NCBI GenBank assembly: GCA_031284645.1
Contig: JAITXS010000021.1
Span: 1-11,658 of the forward strand
Reading direction: 5' to 3'
DNA: 11,658 nucleotides
DNA from: Spirochaetaceae bacterium
Lineage (GTDB): Bacteria > Spirochaetota > Spirochaetia > Treponematales > Breznakiellaceae
The notes beneath the pieces were generated by a model. That model made no database searches. It saw only the letters and a list, made by a program, of their open reading frames with translations, and was not told the origin of the DNA. Below are positions 1 through 7,232 of this stretch, piece after piece. Both the position numbers and the translations under genes were made by a program. How positions within the stretch are numbered: position 1 is the stretch's first letter; the number at the start of each line of letters is the position of its first letter.

Positions 1-261
1 TTTTTTTTGGTAAAAGTTCCGCTGGCCCTGCCGTTTATCATTACCGGCATAAAAACAGCAACGGTCGAGGTGCTGGCAAGCGCAACGCTTGCCGCTTACA
101 TCGGCGCAGGCGGACTTGGTGCGATTATTTTTACAGGCTTAGGTCTCTTGAGAACGGACTTGCTTTTAATCGGCGGTATCTCTGTCGCAGTGCTGTCGAT
201 AGCGGCTGATATTTTACTGTCCTGCCTTGAAACACAGCTTGTCAGATATAAAAAACAATAG
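1..261 (+). CDS. ABC transporter permease, OpuC/ProW-like (C-terminal fragment)
   Basis: The reading frame is open from the first base of the window, so the gene begins upstream. About 86 residues of the C-terminus are present. Seen: a VPLALPFIITGI segment followed by SATLAAYIGAGGLGAIIF, the conserved C-terminal half of binding-protein-dependent permeases (BPD_transp_1, MetI-like fold) of the glycine betaine/carnitine/choline class, then a last hydrophobic helix (LLLIGGISVAVLSIAADILL) and a short basic tail. The usual EAA loop that contacts the ATPase would lie just upstream, outside the window. Its TAG stop overlaps the AGGAG ribosome binding site of the binding-protein gene 9 bases on, so the two are almost certainly co-transcribed. 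A TTG at base 7 is in frame but is an internal leucine, not a start. With the second permease at 2893 it would form the heterodimeric membrane channel of one importer. Family assignment is firm; the substrate is unknown. Confidence 0.9.
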   Translation, partial: FFLVKVPLALPFIITGIKTATVEVLASATLAAYIGAGGLGAIIFTGLGLLRTDLLLIGGISVAVLSIAADILLSCLETQLVRYKKQ

Positions 262-270
262 GAGTATTTT

Positions 271-1176
271 ATGAAAAAGAATTTGAAAACAAGCATGGCT
301 TTAGCCGTGCTTGCGGCGTTTGTATTGCTTACGGCAACGGGGTGCACCGGAAAATCGGCATCAAAAAAAGATCCGGTACGCATTGGGTCTAAGAATTTTA
401 CCGAAAATCTTATTCTTGCGGAAATCTATGCACTGGCATTGGAAGATTCGGGAATTCCGGTTGTGCGGAATTTTAATCTTGCAAGTTCGGTTGTGCACAC
501 CGCGCTTGTCAATAACGAAATCGATCTCTACCCTGAATACACCGGCACCGGTTTGCTTTCGGTTTTACAACACGAGCTTGTTACCGACCCGCAACAAGTG
601 TATGCAATCGTAAAAGATGAGTACGCAAAACGTTTTAATTTGGTGTGGCTTGATTATGCGCAGGCGAACGACGGACAAGGATTGGTGGTAACGGCAAAAA
701 TCTCTAATGCATTGGGAATAAAAACAATTTCCGATTTGCAAAAAAATTCTTCATCTATCCGTTTTGCTTCTCAAGGTGAATTTGACCAACGCGAAGACGG
801 TATTCCGGCGCTTACCGCAGTGTACGGCCCGTTTGCTTTTAAATCATCAAAAATATACGACAATGCACTCAAGTATCAAGTACTTTTGCAGGATGAAGCG
901 GATGCGGCTCCTGCATATACAACTGAGGGACAGCTTGCAACCGGCGATTTTGTCTTATTAGACGATGACAAACACGTTTGGCCGCCGTACAATATTGCAC
1001 CTGTTGTCCGGCAAAACGTGCTGGAAAAGTATCCGGCAATTGCCGAAATTTTAAACCGCGTCAATTCACATATCAGCACAGCGGCTATTACCGCCTTAAA
1101 CGCACAAGTTGATGTTGATAAAAAAGAATACGAAGATGTTGCAAAAACATTTTACGTAAATACGGCAAAAAAATAA
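271..1176 (+). CDS. Substrate-binding lipoprotein of an OpuC-like ABC importer
   Basis: This is a 301-residue extracytoplasmic solute receptor (OpuAC family, PF04069). Residues 1-25 are a lipoprotein signal: a basic MKKNLK start, a hydrophobic stretch, and LTATGC with Cys25 as the lipidation site, matching the relaxed spirochaetal lipobox. Family landmarks follow: SKNFTEN (40-46), DLYPEYTGT (85-93), the QGEFDQREDGIP block (168-179), AYTTEGQ (215-221) and VWPPYNIAPVV (236-246). The length is normal for the family. ATG at 271 sits 6 bases after AGGAG. Relatives bind glycine betaine, carnitine, choline or ergothioneine through a cage of aromatic side chains. Tyr90, Tyr216 and Tyr240 are plausible cage residues, but the segment that usually reads like NNTYAL is NDGQGL here (133-138), so a standard betaine cage is doubtful. 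It lies between a permease gene and an iron-sulfur protein gene in one transcription unit. The exact ligand cannot be read from sequence. Confidence 0.93.
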   Translation: MKKNLKTSMALAVLAAFVLLTATGCTGKSASKKDPVRIGSKNFTENLILAEIYALALEDSGIPVVRNFNLASSVVHTALVNNEIDLYPEYTGTGLLSVLQHELVTDPQQVYAIVKDEYAKRFNLVWLDYAQANDGQGLVVTAKISNALGIKTISDLQKNSSSIRFASQGEFDQREDGIPALTAVYGPFAFKSSKIYDNALKYQVLLQDEADAAPAYTTEGQLATGDFVLLDDDKHVWPPYNIAPVVRQNVLEKYPAIAEILNRVNSHISTAAITALNAQVDVDKKEYEDVAKTFYVNTAKK

Positions 1177-1186
1177 GGCAGCTCTC

Positions 1187-2098
1187 ATGCAGTCGTTTTT
1201 ACAGGCATTTGCCGTGCCGCAAGTTGCCTGCTCTGTTATCGACCGCATTGTTCTGCCGGAAGAACAGCGCGTTATCGAATCGCTGAAAACCGGGCTTTTC
1301 AGCGAGGAGGACGTGCTCGCCGGTTTTGCGGATGCCGCATACAAACGCGGGATTTTTTCGCTCAGCGATGAATCCTGCGGCGGCGCGTCCGGCGGGTGCA
1401 GGCAATATCGCTTGTCGTCTTTTTACGGCAGACTTGATGTTTTTGTCATAAGCGAGCCTGAAACATACCGTTCGTTTCCTCTTGAAACACGGAAGGCTTT
1501 GGACGATTGGTATTTTGATGCCTATTACAAACAGCTTTCAGTGCCGCAAGACACGGTAATCACGCAGGAAGAAGCATTTGAGCGAATCGACAAAGATGAG
1601 CGTCAAGTCTATTTAGCACCCTGCGATTGCCGTTCGCTTTCCGGCACCTGCGGCAAACCGGTAAAAACCTGCCTTTCCTGGCGCAGCGGTGCCAATACCT
1701 TTGCAGACCGCGGACTTTCTGAAGCTATCGGCAAAGAAAAGGCAAAACAGGTTGTACTGGAAGCCGAAAAAGCAGGCCTTATGCACACGGCAAATCCGAA
1801 CACGATTTGTAATTGCTGCGGCGATTGCTGTTACTTGTTCCGTGCAAGAAGACGGATGCAGGCGGAACACCGCAGTATATCCTGGCTTAAAAGCGCTTAT
1901 GTTATTTCTTACAACGAGGCGCTCTGTATAAAATGCGGTAAATGTGTGTCCCGCTGCAATGTGGGTGTGTTTACCGCCGAAAAAGAGACCGGAAAAAACA
2001 GCATCAAAAAAATAACCGTGCAGCTTGATGAATGTGTCGGCTGCGGAATTTGTGTGCCCGTATGTCCTGCGCACGCGCTTGTCCTCAAGCGTGCGTGA
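1187..2098 (+). CDS. Cysteine-rich 4Fe-4S dicluster protein, function unknown
   Basis: This is a 303-residue cytoplasmic protein with 20 cysteines. The C-terminus carries two classical ferredoxin motifs: C247xxCxxCxxxC257 and C283xxCxxCxxxC293. Upstream are two further clusters: CDCR at 146-149 with C155 and C162 (CDCRSLSGTCGKPVKTCLSW), and ICNCCGDCC at 207-215. I recognise this combination from a group of bacterial and archaeal 4Fe-4S proteins of unknown role, which also have an N-terminal winged-helix-like region; residues 20-60 fit that here. No signal peptide or membrane segment is visible. The gene begins 10 bases after the binding-protein stop, with a weak AAGG-type site before ATG 1187, and lies between the receptor and ATPase genes of the importer. 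It may pass electrons to an enzyme acting on the imported compound, or sense redox or iron state and regulate it; both are inference. The cluster types and partner are not determinable here. Confidence 0.85.
   Translation: MQSFLQAFAVPQVACSVIDRIVLPEEQRVIESLKTGLFSEEDVLAGFADAAYKRGIFSLSDESCGGASGGCRQYRLSSFYGRLDVFVISEPETYRSFPLETRKALDDWYFDAYYKQLSVPQDTVITQEEAFERIDKDERQVYLAPCDCRSLSGTCGKPVKTCLSWRSGANTFADRGLSEAIGKEKAKQVVLEAEKAGLMHTANPNTICNCCGDCCYLFRARRRMQAEHRSISWLKSAYVISYNEALCIKCGKCVSRCNVGVFTAEKETGKNSIKKITVQLDECVGCGICVPVCPAHALVLKRA
2070..2095 (+). other. Strong RNA hairpin at the 3' end of the Fe-S gene
   Basis: CGCACG-CG-CTTG (2070-2081) pairs with CAAGCGTGCG (2086-2095) across a TCCT loop, giving ten base pairs with one 2-nt bulge. 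It ends directly before the TGA stop and has no following T-run, so it is not a standard intrinsic terminator. Within an operon such a structure could stabilise the upstream receptor message or attenuate downstream genes. The sequence is also coding (AHALVLKRA), so selection may be on the protein alone. Confidence 0.4.
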
Positions 2099-2131
2099 TG
2101 CAAGCGATTGCCAACCAACAAGGAATATGTC

Positions 2132-2896
2132 ATGAGCATAGCGCTTGAATTTGAGCAAGTACTCAAACGCTTCCCGTCTGCTGCGTATAACGCGCTTGAT
2201 TCTGTTTCGTGTTCAATTAACGAAGGCGAATTTATTACTATCCTGGGTACTTCCGGCTGCGGCAAAACAACATTTTTAAAAATGGTAAACCGTATTTACG
2301 AACCGGACAGCGGAAAGATCAAACTTTTTGGCGAAGAAATACAAAAAAAAGATGCCGTAAAATTACGTCACGGCATAGGATATGTTATTCAACAAATCGG
2401 CCTTTTTCCGCACATGACCATATTTGAAAATATAGCAACGGTTCCCAAAATCCTTAAATGGAGCAAACAAAAAATTGCTGCCCGTGTTGAGGAGCTTTTG
2501 CACCTTGTCAATTTAGACCCCGCCGAATTCAGCAGACGCTATCCCGCACAGCTTTCAGGCGGACAACAGCAGAGGATAGGACTTGCCCGTGCGCTTGCCG
2601 CAGATCCGGCGGTGATGCTGCTTGATGAACCGTTTGGAGCAATTGACGCAATCAACCGCAGCAATTTACAAAACGAGTTGCTGAACATTCATCGGGCAAA
2701 CCGCCGCACATATCTTTTTGTTACACACGACATACACGAAGCGTTTAAACTGGCAACACGGGTCATCATTATGCACCGCGGACAAATACAACAATTTGCA
2801 CCGCCTGATGAAATACTAAAACATCCGGCAACTGATTTTGTCCGTGAATTGCTTGAATCTTCGGAAGACATTGTAGCGTACGGAGCAAAACTATGA
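2132..2896 (+). CDS. ABC transporter ATPase, OpuCA-like without CBS domains
   Basis: This is a 254-residue nucleotide-binding subunit that would power the importer formed with the two permeases. All motifs are intact: Walker A GTSGCGKTT (39-47), Q-loop YVIQQIGLFPHMT (84-96), signature LSGGQQQR (141-148), Walker B VMLLDEP (161-167) with D-loop GAID, and switch histidine VTHD (197-200). I chose ATG 2132 because AAGGA lies 7 bases upstream; a TTG at 2108 in the same frame lacks a good ribosome binding site. Close relatives (OpuCA, ProV, OpuAA) are about 380-420 residues because they carry a C-terminal tandem CBS module, which senses ionic strength or cyclic-di-AMP in characterised members. Here the protein stops shortly after the ATPase core, so that control is absent. 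Its TGA overlaps the next ATG by four bases (ATGA), implying translational coupling. Confidence 0.95.
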   Translation: MSIALEFEQVLKRFPSAAYNALDSVSCSINEGEFITILGTSGCGKTTFLKMVNRIYEPDSGKIKLFGEEIQKKDAVKLRHGIGYVIQQIGLFPHMTIFENIATVPKILKWSKQKIAARVEELLHLVNLDPAEFSRRYPAQLSGGQQQRIGLARALAADPAVMLLDEPFGAIDAINRSNLQNELLNIHRANRRTYLFVTHDIHEAFKLATRVIIMHRGQIQQFAPPDEILKHPATDFVRELLESSEDIVAYGAKL

Positions 2897-3513
2897 TTGA
2901 ATATTTTTTGCGCTATCACCGGCGTTTAACAGATGCGCTTTTACAACACATAACACTTGTCGGCATCGTGTTGATCATATCGGTGATCTGCGCGTTTGCC
3001 ATTACGTTTTTAGTTATGCATAATAAGCGCCTTTCTAATACTGTTGTTCGTGTGTTCGGCGTGGTGTATTCAATTCCGAGTTTGGCATTGTTTGCCGTGC
3101 TCATTCCTGTCTTGGGCATTGGCATAAAAACAGCTGTTGTTGTACTGGTTTTATACAATCAGTTTTTGTTGATACGCAATTTTTTGTCGGGATTTAACAG
3201 TGTTGATCCGGTAATCATCGAGGCAGCAAGCGGCATGGGCATGACGCGTTTGCAAATACTGTTAAAGATAACACTGCCGCTTTCAATTCCGGCAATTTTT
3301 GCAGGCATTCATCTTGCATCGGTTTCCACCATCGGTATTGCGACAATTGCGGCAGTGATAAACGCGGGCGGCATCGGAACGATACTTTTTGACGGCCTTC
3401 GGACGCTAAATACCGTAAAAATTGTATGGGGCACGATTCTTGCCGGTGGATTAGCGATAGGCACAAACGCAATTTTAGGGCTTATCGAAAAGAAACTAAG
3501 TGATAAGCAGTAA
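2893..3513 (+). CDS. ABC transporter permease, OpuC/ProW-like
   Basis: This is a 206-residue inner-membrane subunit (BPD_transp_1, MetI-like fold) with about five predicted helices near residues 18-42, 55-78, 80-98, 135-158 and 178-197. The ATPase-contacting EAA loop is clear: IIEAASGMGMTRLQILLKITLP (108-129), with Glu110-Ala-Ala and the conserved glycine at 116. The C-terminal IAAVINAGGIGTILFDGL mirrors the end of the permease at the left edge, as expected for paralogous partners. The start overlaps the ATPase stop by four bases, and the sulfhydrylase gene begins 14 bases downstream. Size matches OpuCB/OpuCD-type subunits. Together with the other permease, the lipoprotein and the ATPase it completes a four-component importer. 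Confidence 0.95.
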   Translation: MIEYFLRYHRRLTDALLQHITLVGIVLIISVICAFAITFLVMHNKRLSNTVVRVFGVVYSIPSLALFAVLIPVLGIGIKTAVVVLVLYNQFLLIRNFLSGFNSVDPVIIEAASGMGMTRLQILLKITLPLSIPAIFAGIHLASVSTIGIATIAAVINAGGIGTILFDGLRTLNTVKIVWGTILAGGLAIGTNAILGLIEKKLSDKQ

Positions 3514-3527
3514 AAAGAGGTTTTTTT

Positions 3528-4820
3528 ATGAGTTACGAAGCATATTGTGATGACACACTTGGGTTTACGACAAAACAGCTCCATGCGGGCTACAATCCTG
3601 CTGAACATTACCGCTCAAAGGCAGTGCCGATTTATCAGACATCGGCGTTTGAGTTGGGTGATTATGATCGCTGTGTGCGCTTATTTTCGTATGCGGAAGA
3701 AGGACACTCGTATGTGCGCTTTTCCAACCCCACAAATACGGTATTGGAAAAACGCATAGCATCGCTTGAAGGCGGCAGTGCAGCGCTTTCGCTTAGTTCC
3801 GGCATGGCGGCAATTTCCAACACATTTTTAAATCTTGCCGCATCCGGCGATGATATTGTCGCGGTAAAAACATTGTACGGGGGCAGTACCACCCTGCTTA
3901 CCCATATTCTGCCGGAATACGGTATAAAAGGAATCTTCGTAGAAAATCCGCGGGACATTGAATCATATGAACGCGCATTAACACCGAAAACAAAAGCAAT
4001 TTATATAGAGTCACTCGGCAATCCAACGATGAACATAATTGATATAGAAAAAGTTGCCGGTCTAGCCCATCGCAACAACATTCCGCTGGTGATAGATAAT
4101 ACCTTTGCCACTCCGTATTTACTGCGCCCGTTTGAATTCGGCGCGGACATTGTGTGTTATTCCGCAACAAAGTATTTGGGCGGACACGGCACCATCATTG
4201 CGGGACTAGTGGTAGAAAAGGGCGGCTTTGATTGGTTTAACGGCAAGTTTCCCCGTTTCGAATCGTTTTTTAACGATTACAAAAATTCGATTCCCAATGA
4301 CGATCTAAGAAAAAATCTTTTTACCAAACGCTTGCGCATGGTGTATCTTACCGACCTTGGTTCGCATTTAAGTCCTACAACGGCGTTTTATCTTTTGCAG
4401 GGAATAGAAACATTGTCGCTTCGCATGGAGCGCCATGTTGAAAACGCAAAAAAGGTAGCGGAATTTTTAGCAGCCCACCCTGCAATAAAAGAAGTAACGT
4501 ATCCGGCTCTTCATACAAGCGAGTATTACGATTTAGCGCAAAAATATTTCCCCAAAGGCCCCGGTGCCATACTTTCGATCCGCATAAAAGAGGGCAAAGA
4601 GGCAGCGCTTGCCGTGCTCAAAAAAGTACGCGTATTTGACTATATGGTAAATGTGGGCGATGCAAAATCTTTAATCGTCCACCCCGCATCTTCCACTCAC
4701 TTTAGCCAGACAGAATATGAACAGCAAGCGGCAGGTGTTTATGATGATACGCTGCGCCTTTCTGTGGGCATCGAAGATTCCTGCGATTTAATAAGCGATC
4801 TGCGCCAGGCGCTGGAGTAG
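3528..4820 (+). CDS. metY: O-acetylhomoserine sulfhydrylase-type PLP enzyme
   Basis: This is a 430-residue member of the Cys/Met-metabolism PLP family (fold type I). The probable reaction is O-acetylhomoserine plus sulfide giving homocysteine and acetate. Seen: YVRFSNPT (62-69) and SSGM (90-93) for cofactor phosphate and ring binding, Asp190 in VIDNTFATP for the pyridine nitrogen, and SATKYLGGHG (212-221) with Lys215 as the Schiff-base lysine. The loop is LYGGS (116-120), not the LYGCT typical of methionine gamma-lyase, and the ~430-residue length with the FDWFNGKFPRF insertion after the lysine is the MetY pattern, so I prefer sulfhydrylase to lyase or cystathionine enzymes. ATG 3528 follows AGAGG by about 7 bases. 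The gene is 14 bases after the permease and appears to be last in the operon, linking the importer to sulfur amino-acid metabolism. Family certain, precise reaction probable. Confidence 0.88.
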   Translation: MSYEAYCDDTLGFTTKQLHAGYNPAEHYRSKAVPIYQTSAFELGDYDRCVRLFSYAEEGHSYVRFSNPTNTVLEKRIASLEGGSAALSLSSGMAAISNTFLNLAASGDDIVAVKTLYGGSTTLLTHILPEYGIKGIFVENPRDIESYERALTPKTKAIYIESLGNPTMNIIDIEKVAGLAHRNNIPLVIDNTFATPYLLRPFEFGADIVCYSATKYLGGHGTIIAGLVVEKGGFDWFNGKFPRFESFFNDYKNSIPNDDLRKNLFTKRLRMVYLTDLGSHLSPTTAFYLLQGIETLSLRMERHVENAKKVAEFLAAHPAIKEVTYPALHTSEYYDLAQKYFPKGPGAILSIRIKEGKEAALAVLKKVRVFDYMVNVGDAKSLIVHPASSTHFSQTEYEQQAAGVYDDTLRLSVGIEDSCDLISDLRQALE

Positions 4821-4897
4821 TTCAAAGCGGCTCCAAAATAAGCCCATCATACTTTATACCCAACGATTCTTTTAAAAGTGAACCATGACTTATTCCC
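4821..4897. other. Convergent gap without a clear terminator
   Basis: These 77 bases separate the stop of the sulfhydrylase gene from the stop of the minus-strand ribonuclease gene. The only symmetry I find is a 4-bp GGCT/AGCC stem near 4829 and a 10-base AT-rich palindrome (CTTTTAAAAG, 4869-4878). Neither is a GC-rich stem with a T-run on either strand, so termination may be Rho-dependent or the two transcripts may overlap. Confidence 0.5.
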
Positions 4898-6814
4898 CTA
4901 CAATGCCACCCAGTTGATTTCACATTCAGGGATACGCACCGAGGCAAGTTTTAGTTTAATGCCATCGTTCGGCGCAAATACCGCGCCTCGGGGCGGTGTT
5001 GTTTGTGTTTCTATGCCAAGCAGGGGGATTAAAGCTATGATATGGGCTCCGCGTTTATCAAGGACAACAGCATCCCACTCCGTGCCTTTTTTATCGCTAA
5101 GATAAACCGCTGTCCAGTGAGCGCGTGACGCGCGTTCGGCTCGGTTTACGGCACTCGCCGAACATTCGGATGCAGCCAGACGGGCAAGGATTTCATCTTC
5201 GGCAAGTGCTTTTTCGCCGCGTAAAAAAGCGCGTATCTGCTGATGAGCGAGCAGATCAGTATAACGGCGAAGCGGGCTGGTAACCTGCGTATAAATATCA
5301 ATACCCAATCCCTGATGAAGTGCAGGCTTGGTGGTAAGTAGCCGCGCTCTCATGCTCCGGCGCAGCTGATAAGCGCCTGCGTATCCGCCGGGGATTTTTT
5401 CGGGGATATTATCAGATTCCTGGCTAATAAAGGGAAAGGCCAGCCGCTGTTCCAGAGCCCAATTTGCCGCACCTTCTCCGGCTAAAAGCATACATTCCCG
5501 TACCAGAATTTTTGAGCGGTAAGGCACGACAGGAGATATTTCAACCAGGCCGTTCTTTGCCGAGATAGATACCTCGGGAAAGTCTATTTGCGCGGCTCCT
5601 GCGGCAGCACGCCGCTTGATATTCTCATCGGCAAGCGTAAAAAACGGGGCAAGCTCGTTTTCCCCATCGGCGGCGCGGTAAGTTAGACGCTTCACTTTTA
5701 CGGTTGAACGGAAAATTTCAGTTTTTTCGATAGAATAGTCCGGCCCAAGCTTCATTTTAAAACTTAAAGCCGGTGAGTTTTCCGACAGGCCAAGTGCAAA
5801 AAGGCCAAGGGCATCTTCGGGGAGCATTCTTGTTGTCCCTTCCGGTGCATACAAGGTCGCGCCCCGTGCACGCGCATCTATGTCGACCTCTGTTCCCGGC
5901 CCCACCGAGGCTGCGGGATCAGCCACATGAACATAGAGAAACGTGCCCTCGGCTGTTTTTTCCAGCGATACAGCATCATCCGGATCGGCACTCCCCTCAT
6001 CGTCTATTGCGTAAGCGGCAAGATGGCGCAGATCGACCCGTTCTTCGTCTGCTGCCGGAGGATCAATCCTGAATTTCGATGTTGATGTCAACACGCCGTA
6101 ACGGGCCGGATGGGGATTTACCGTTTTATCCCAGAAGCCTGTTTCAAGAAGCAATTTATGGGCACTAAGCGGATCCTCACTCAAGCCCGCGTCACGTAAA
6201 GTCTTGCTCCTCTCTGATTTTCCAAGCGCAAGCGCCTCGACATCCTGTAAAAAACGCTCGTCCCCTCCTGTCTCAAACCCGGACAGAGAATCTGTATCCG
6301 GAAAGCCGGATTTCGATAATTCTGCTTGTAAAGGCGATTTTCGTCCTCGAAGGTCAAGTTTTCCCTGTTTAAGGCGCTCAAGAAAAGCCACCCGTTCCGT
6401 CTCTTCGCCTTGTTTTATCCTGCGTTTTTTTTCTTCGATTTCCACATCCGCCGTGCTTTTTGCTTTGATCGCCTGAATACTTCCTTCAAAGTAAAGATTG
6501 TCTTTGAGCAAAAGATAGGATGCCCAGGCGTTTTTCGCGGTAAAACCACCTTCAGCCAGAGATGCAATATCCTCAAGGTGAAAAAATTCATTTTCATCCC
6601 GAACAAGCTCCCATAATTCACGGGCGCTTTCAGGTGAAAAACCCGCTTGAGTCTCAGCGAAATTCTCAACCGGCCCGGGGTAAAGCAGACTTATATCTTT
6701 GTCACGGACACGGACTTCCGATTTATCGGGCAAGGTAATAGTAATTTTCTCGTCTATTCCCTTTACAATCGCCGCTTTGTTTTTATACACGACAAGACTT
6801 TTTGTTTTTAACAT
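4898..6814 (-). CDS. RNB-domain exoribonuclease (RNase II/R family)
   Basis: This is a 638-residue, presumably processive 3'-to-5' exoribonuclease of mRNA decay and RNA processing. The RNB catalytic core spans roughly 260-560. AIDDEGSADPDDA places Asp271, Asp277, Asp279 and Asp280 at exactly the spacing of the four metal-binding aspartates of E. coli RNase II (201, 207, 209, 210). Further marks are VHVADPAASV (295-304), YAPEGTTRMLP (322-332) and TSPLRRYTDLLAHQ (512-525), which holds the catalytic arginine region. The last ~70 residues look like an S1-type RNA-binding barrel. The N-terminus does not resemble the two cold-shock domains of RNase II/R: residues 1-45 form a small beta-rich module and 62-115 look helical, as in the helix-turn-helix variants described for Deinococcus RNase II. 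ATG 6814 follows a purine-rich AGGAGAGGG leader. No frame break is seen. Confidence 0.92.
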   Translation of the reverse strand: MLKTKSLVVYKNKAAIVKGIDEKITITLPDKSEVRVRDKDISLLYPGPVENFAETQAGFSPESARELWELVRDENEFFHLEDIASLAEGGFTAKNAWASYLLLKDNLYFEGSIQAIKAKSTADVEIEEKKRRIKQGEETERVAFLERLKQGKLDLRGRKSPLQAELSKSGFPDTDSLSGFETGGDERFLQDVEALALGKSERSKTLRDAGLSEDPLSAHKLLLETGFWDKTVNPHPARYGVLTSTSKFRIDPPAADEERVDLRHLAAYAIDDEGSADPDDAVSLEKTAEGTFLYVHVADPAASVGPGTEVDIDARARGATLYAPEGTTRMLPEDALGLFALGLSENSPALSFKMKLGPDYSIEKTEIFRSTVKVKRLTYRAADGENELAPFFTLADENIKRRAAAGAAQIDFPEVSISAKNGLVEISPVVPYRSKILVRECMLLAGEGAANWALEQRLAFPFISQESDNIPEKIPGGYAGAYQLRRSMRARLLTTKPALHQGLGIDIYTQVTSPLRRYTDLLAHQQIRAFLRGEKALAEDEILARLAASECSASAVNRAERASRAHWTAVYLSDKKGTEWDAVVLDKRGAHIIALIPLLGIETQTTPPRGAVFAPNDGIKLKLASVRIPECEINWVAL

Positions 6815-6839
6815 AAAATTGATCCCTCTCCTGTCCCCT

Positions 6840-6867
6840 ATTATACCATGAAATACTCAGGATTCAA
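6840..6867 (-). promoter_or_regulatory. Sigma70-like extended -10 promoter for the ribonuclease gene
   Basis: Read on the minus strand: a -35-like TTGAAT (6867-6862), a 16-base spacer, and a perfect TATAAT (6845-6840) preceded by TGG, giving an extended -10. Transcription would start near 6833, about 19 bases before the ATG at 6814, leaving a short leader that contains the ribosome binding site. Confidence 0.7.
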
Positions 6868-7083
6868 CATTTTTACCATAAGAGTATTGCGTATAGGGTA
6901 TTGAAATAATCAGTCGGCTGCTACCCTGCACCCAATTATTACATACCAGCGTCCGGGGCAGCTCTATGTCCGAAACAAACAATAAAAATGCGGCCATTCC
7001 AGGATTAATCCCTGCGTGTCTGGAACACGGATATTCCGCTTTATACTAATATATCATGTATTTTATATCATTACAAGTACTTC

Positions 7084-7113
7084 CGGCCGGCAGTCTGCGG
7101 CTATGTCCGGCCG
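7084..7113. repeat. GC-rich 7-bp inverted repeat
   Basis: CGGCCGG (7084-7090) and CCGGCCG (7107-7113) are perfect complements around a 16-base loop. It stands out as a GC-only stem inside AT-rich DNA. Downstream T stretches on the plus strand are broken, so it is at best an imperfect terminator, and no upstream plus-strand gene is visible for it to end. Confidence 0.45.
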
Positions 7114-7232
7114 CCTGATTTTCATTCCGCTGTTTATTTTCTTAAACCTTGAATTCTGATAAGGCAAAGATGCCTTTGGATGAGCATATAAAAACAAGAA
7201 GCATGAAACTTGTAATATACTATAACACGATA

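Noticed and set aside
2108..2131. TTG at 2108 as the ATPase start.
   Set aside because: ATG 2132 has AAGGA at proper spacing and gives the usual family N-terminus; the extra eight residues are not family-like.
3528..4820. Methionine gamma-lyase as the identity of the PLP enzyme.
   Set aside because: The catalytic-loop cysteine typical of that enzyme is glycine here (LYGGS), and length and insertion fit the sulfhydrylase branch better.
5773..6072. A 99-codon plus-strand ORF inside the ribonuclease gene.
   Set aside because: Antisense shadow of a well-conserved RNB catalytic domain with no family resemblance of its own.
6966..7049. A 27-codon ORF starting ATG within the large intergenic region.
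   Set aside because: No convincing ribosome binding site, no recognisable peptide features, and length within chance expectation.
7161..7176. AAGGCA-AAGA-TGCCTT hairpin as a terminator.
   Set aside because: No T-run follows on either strand; kept only as one of the dyads in the region.
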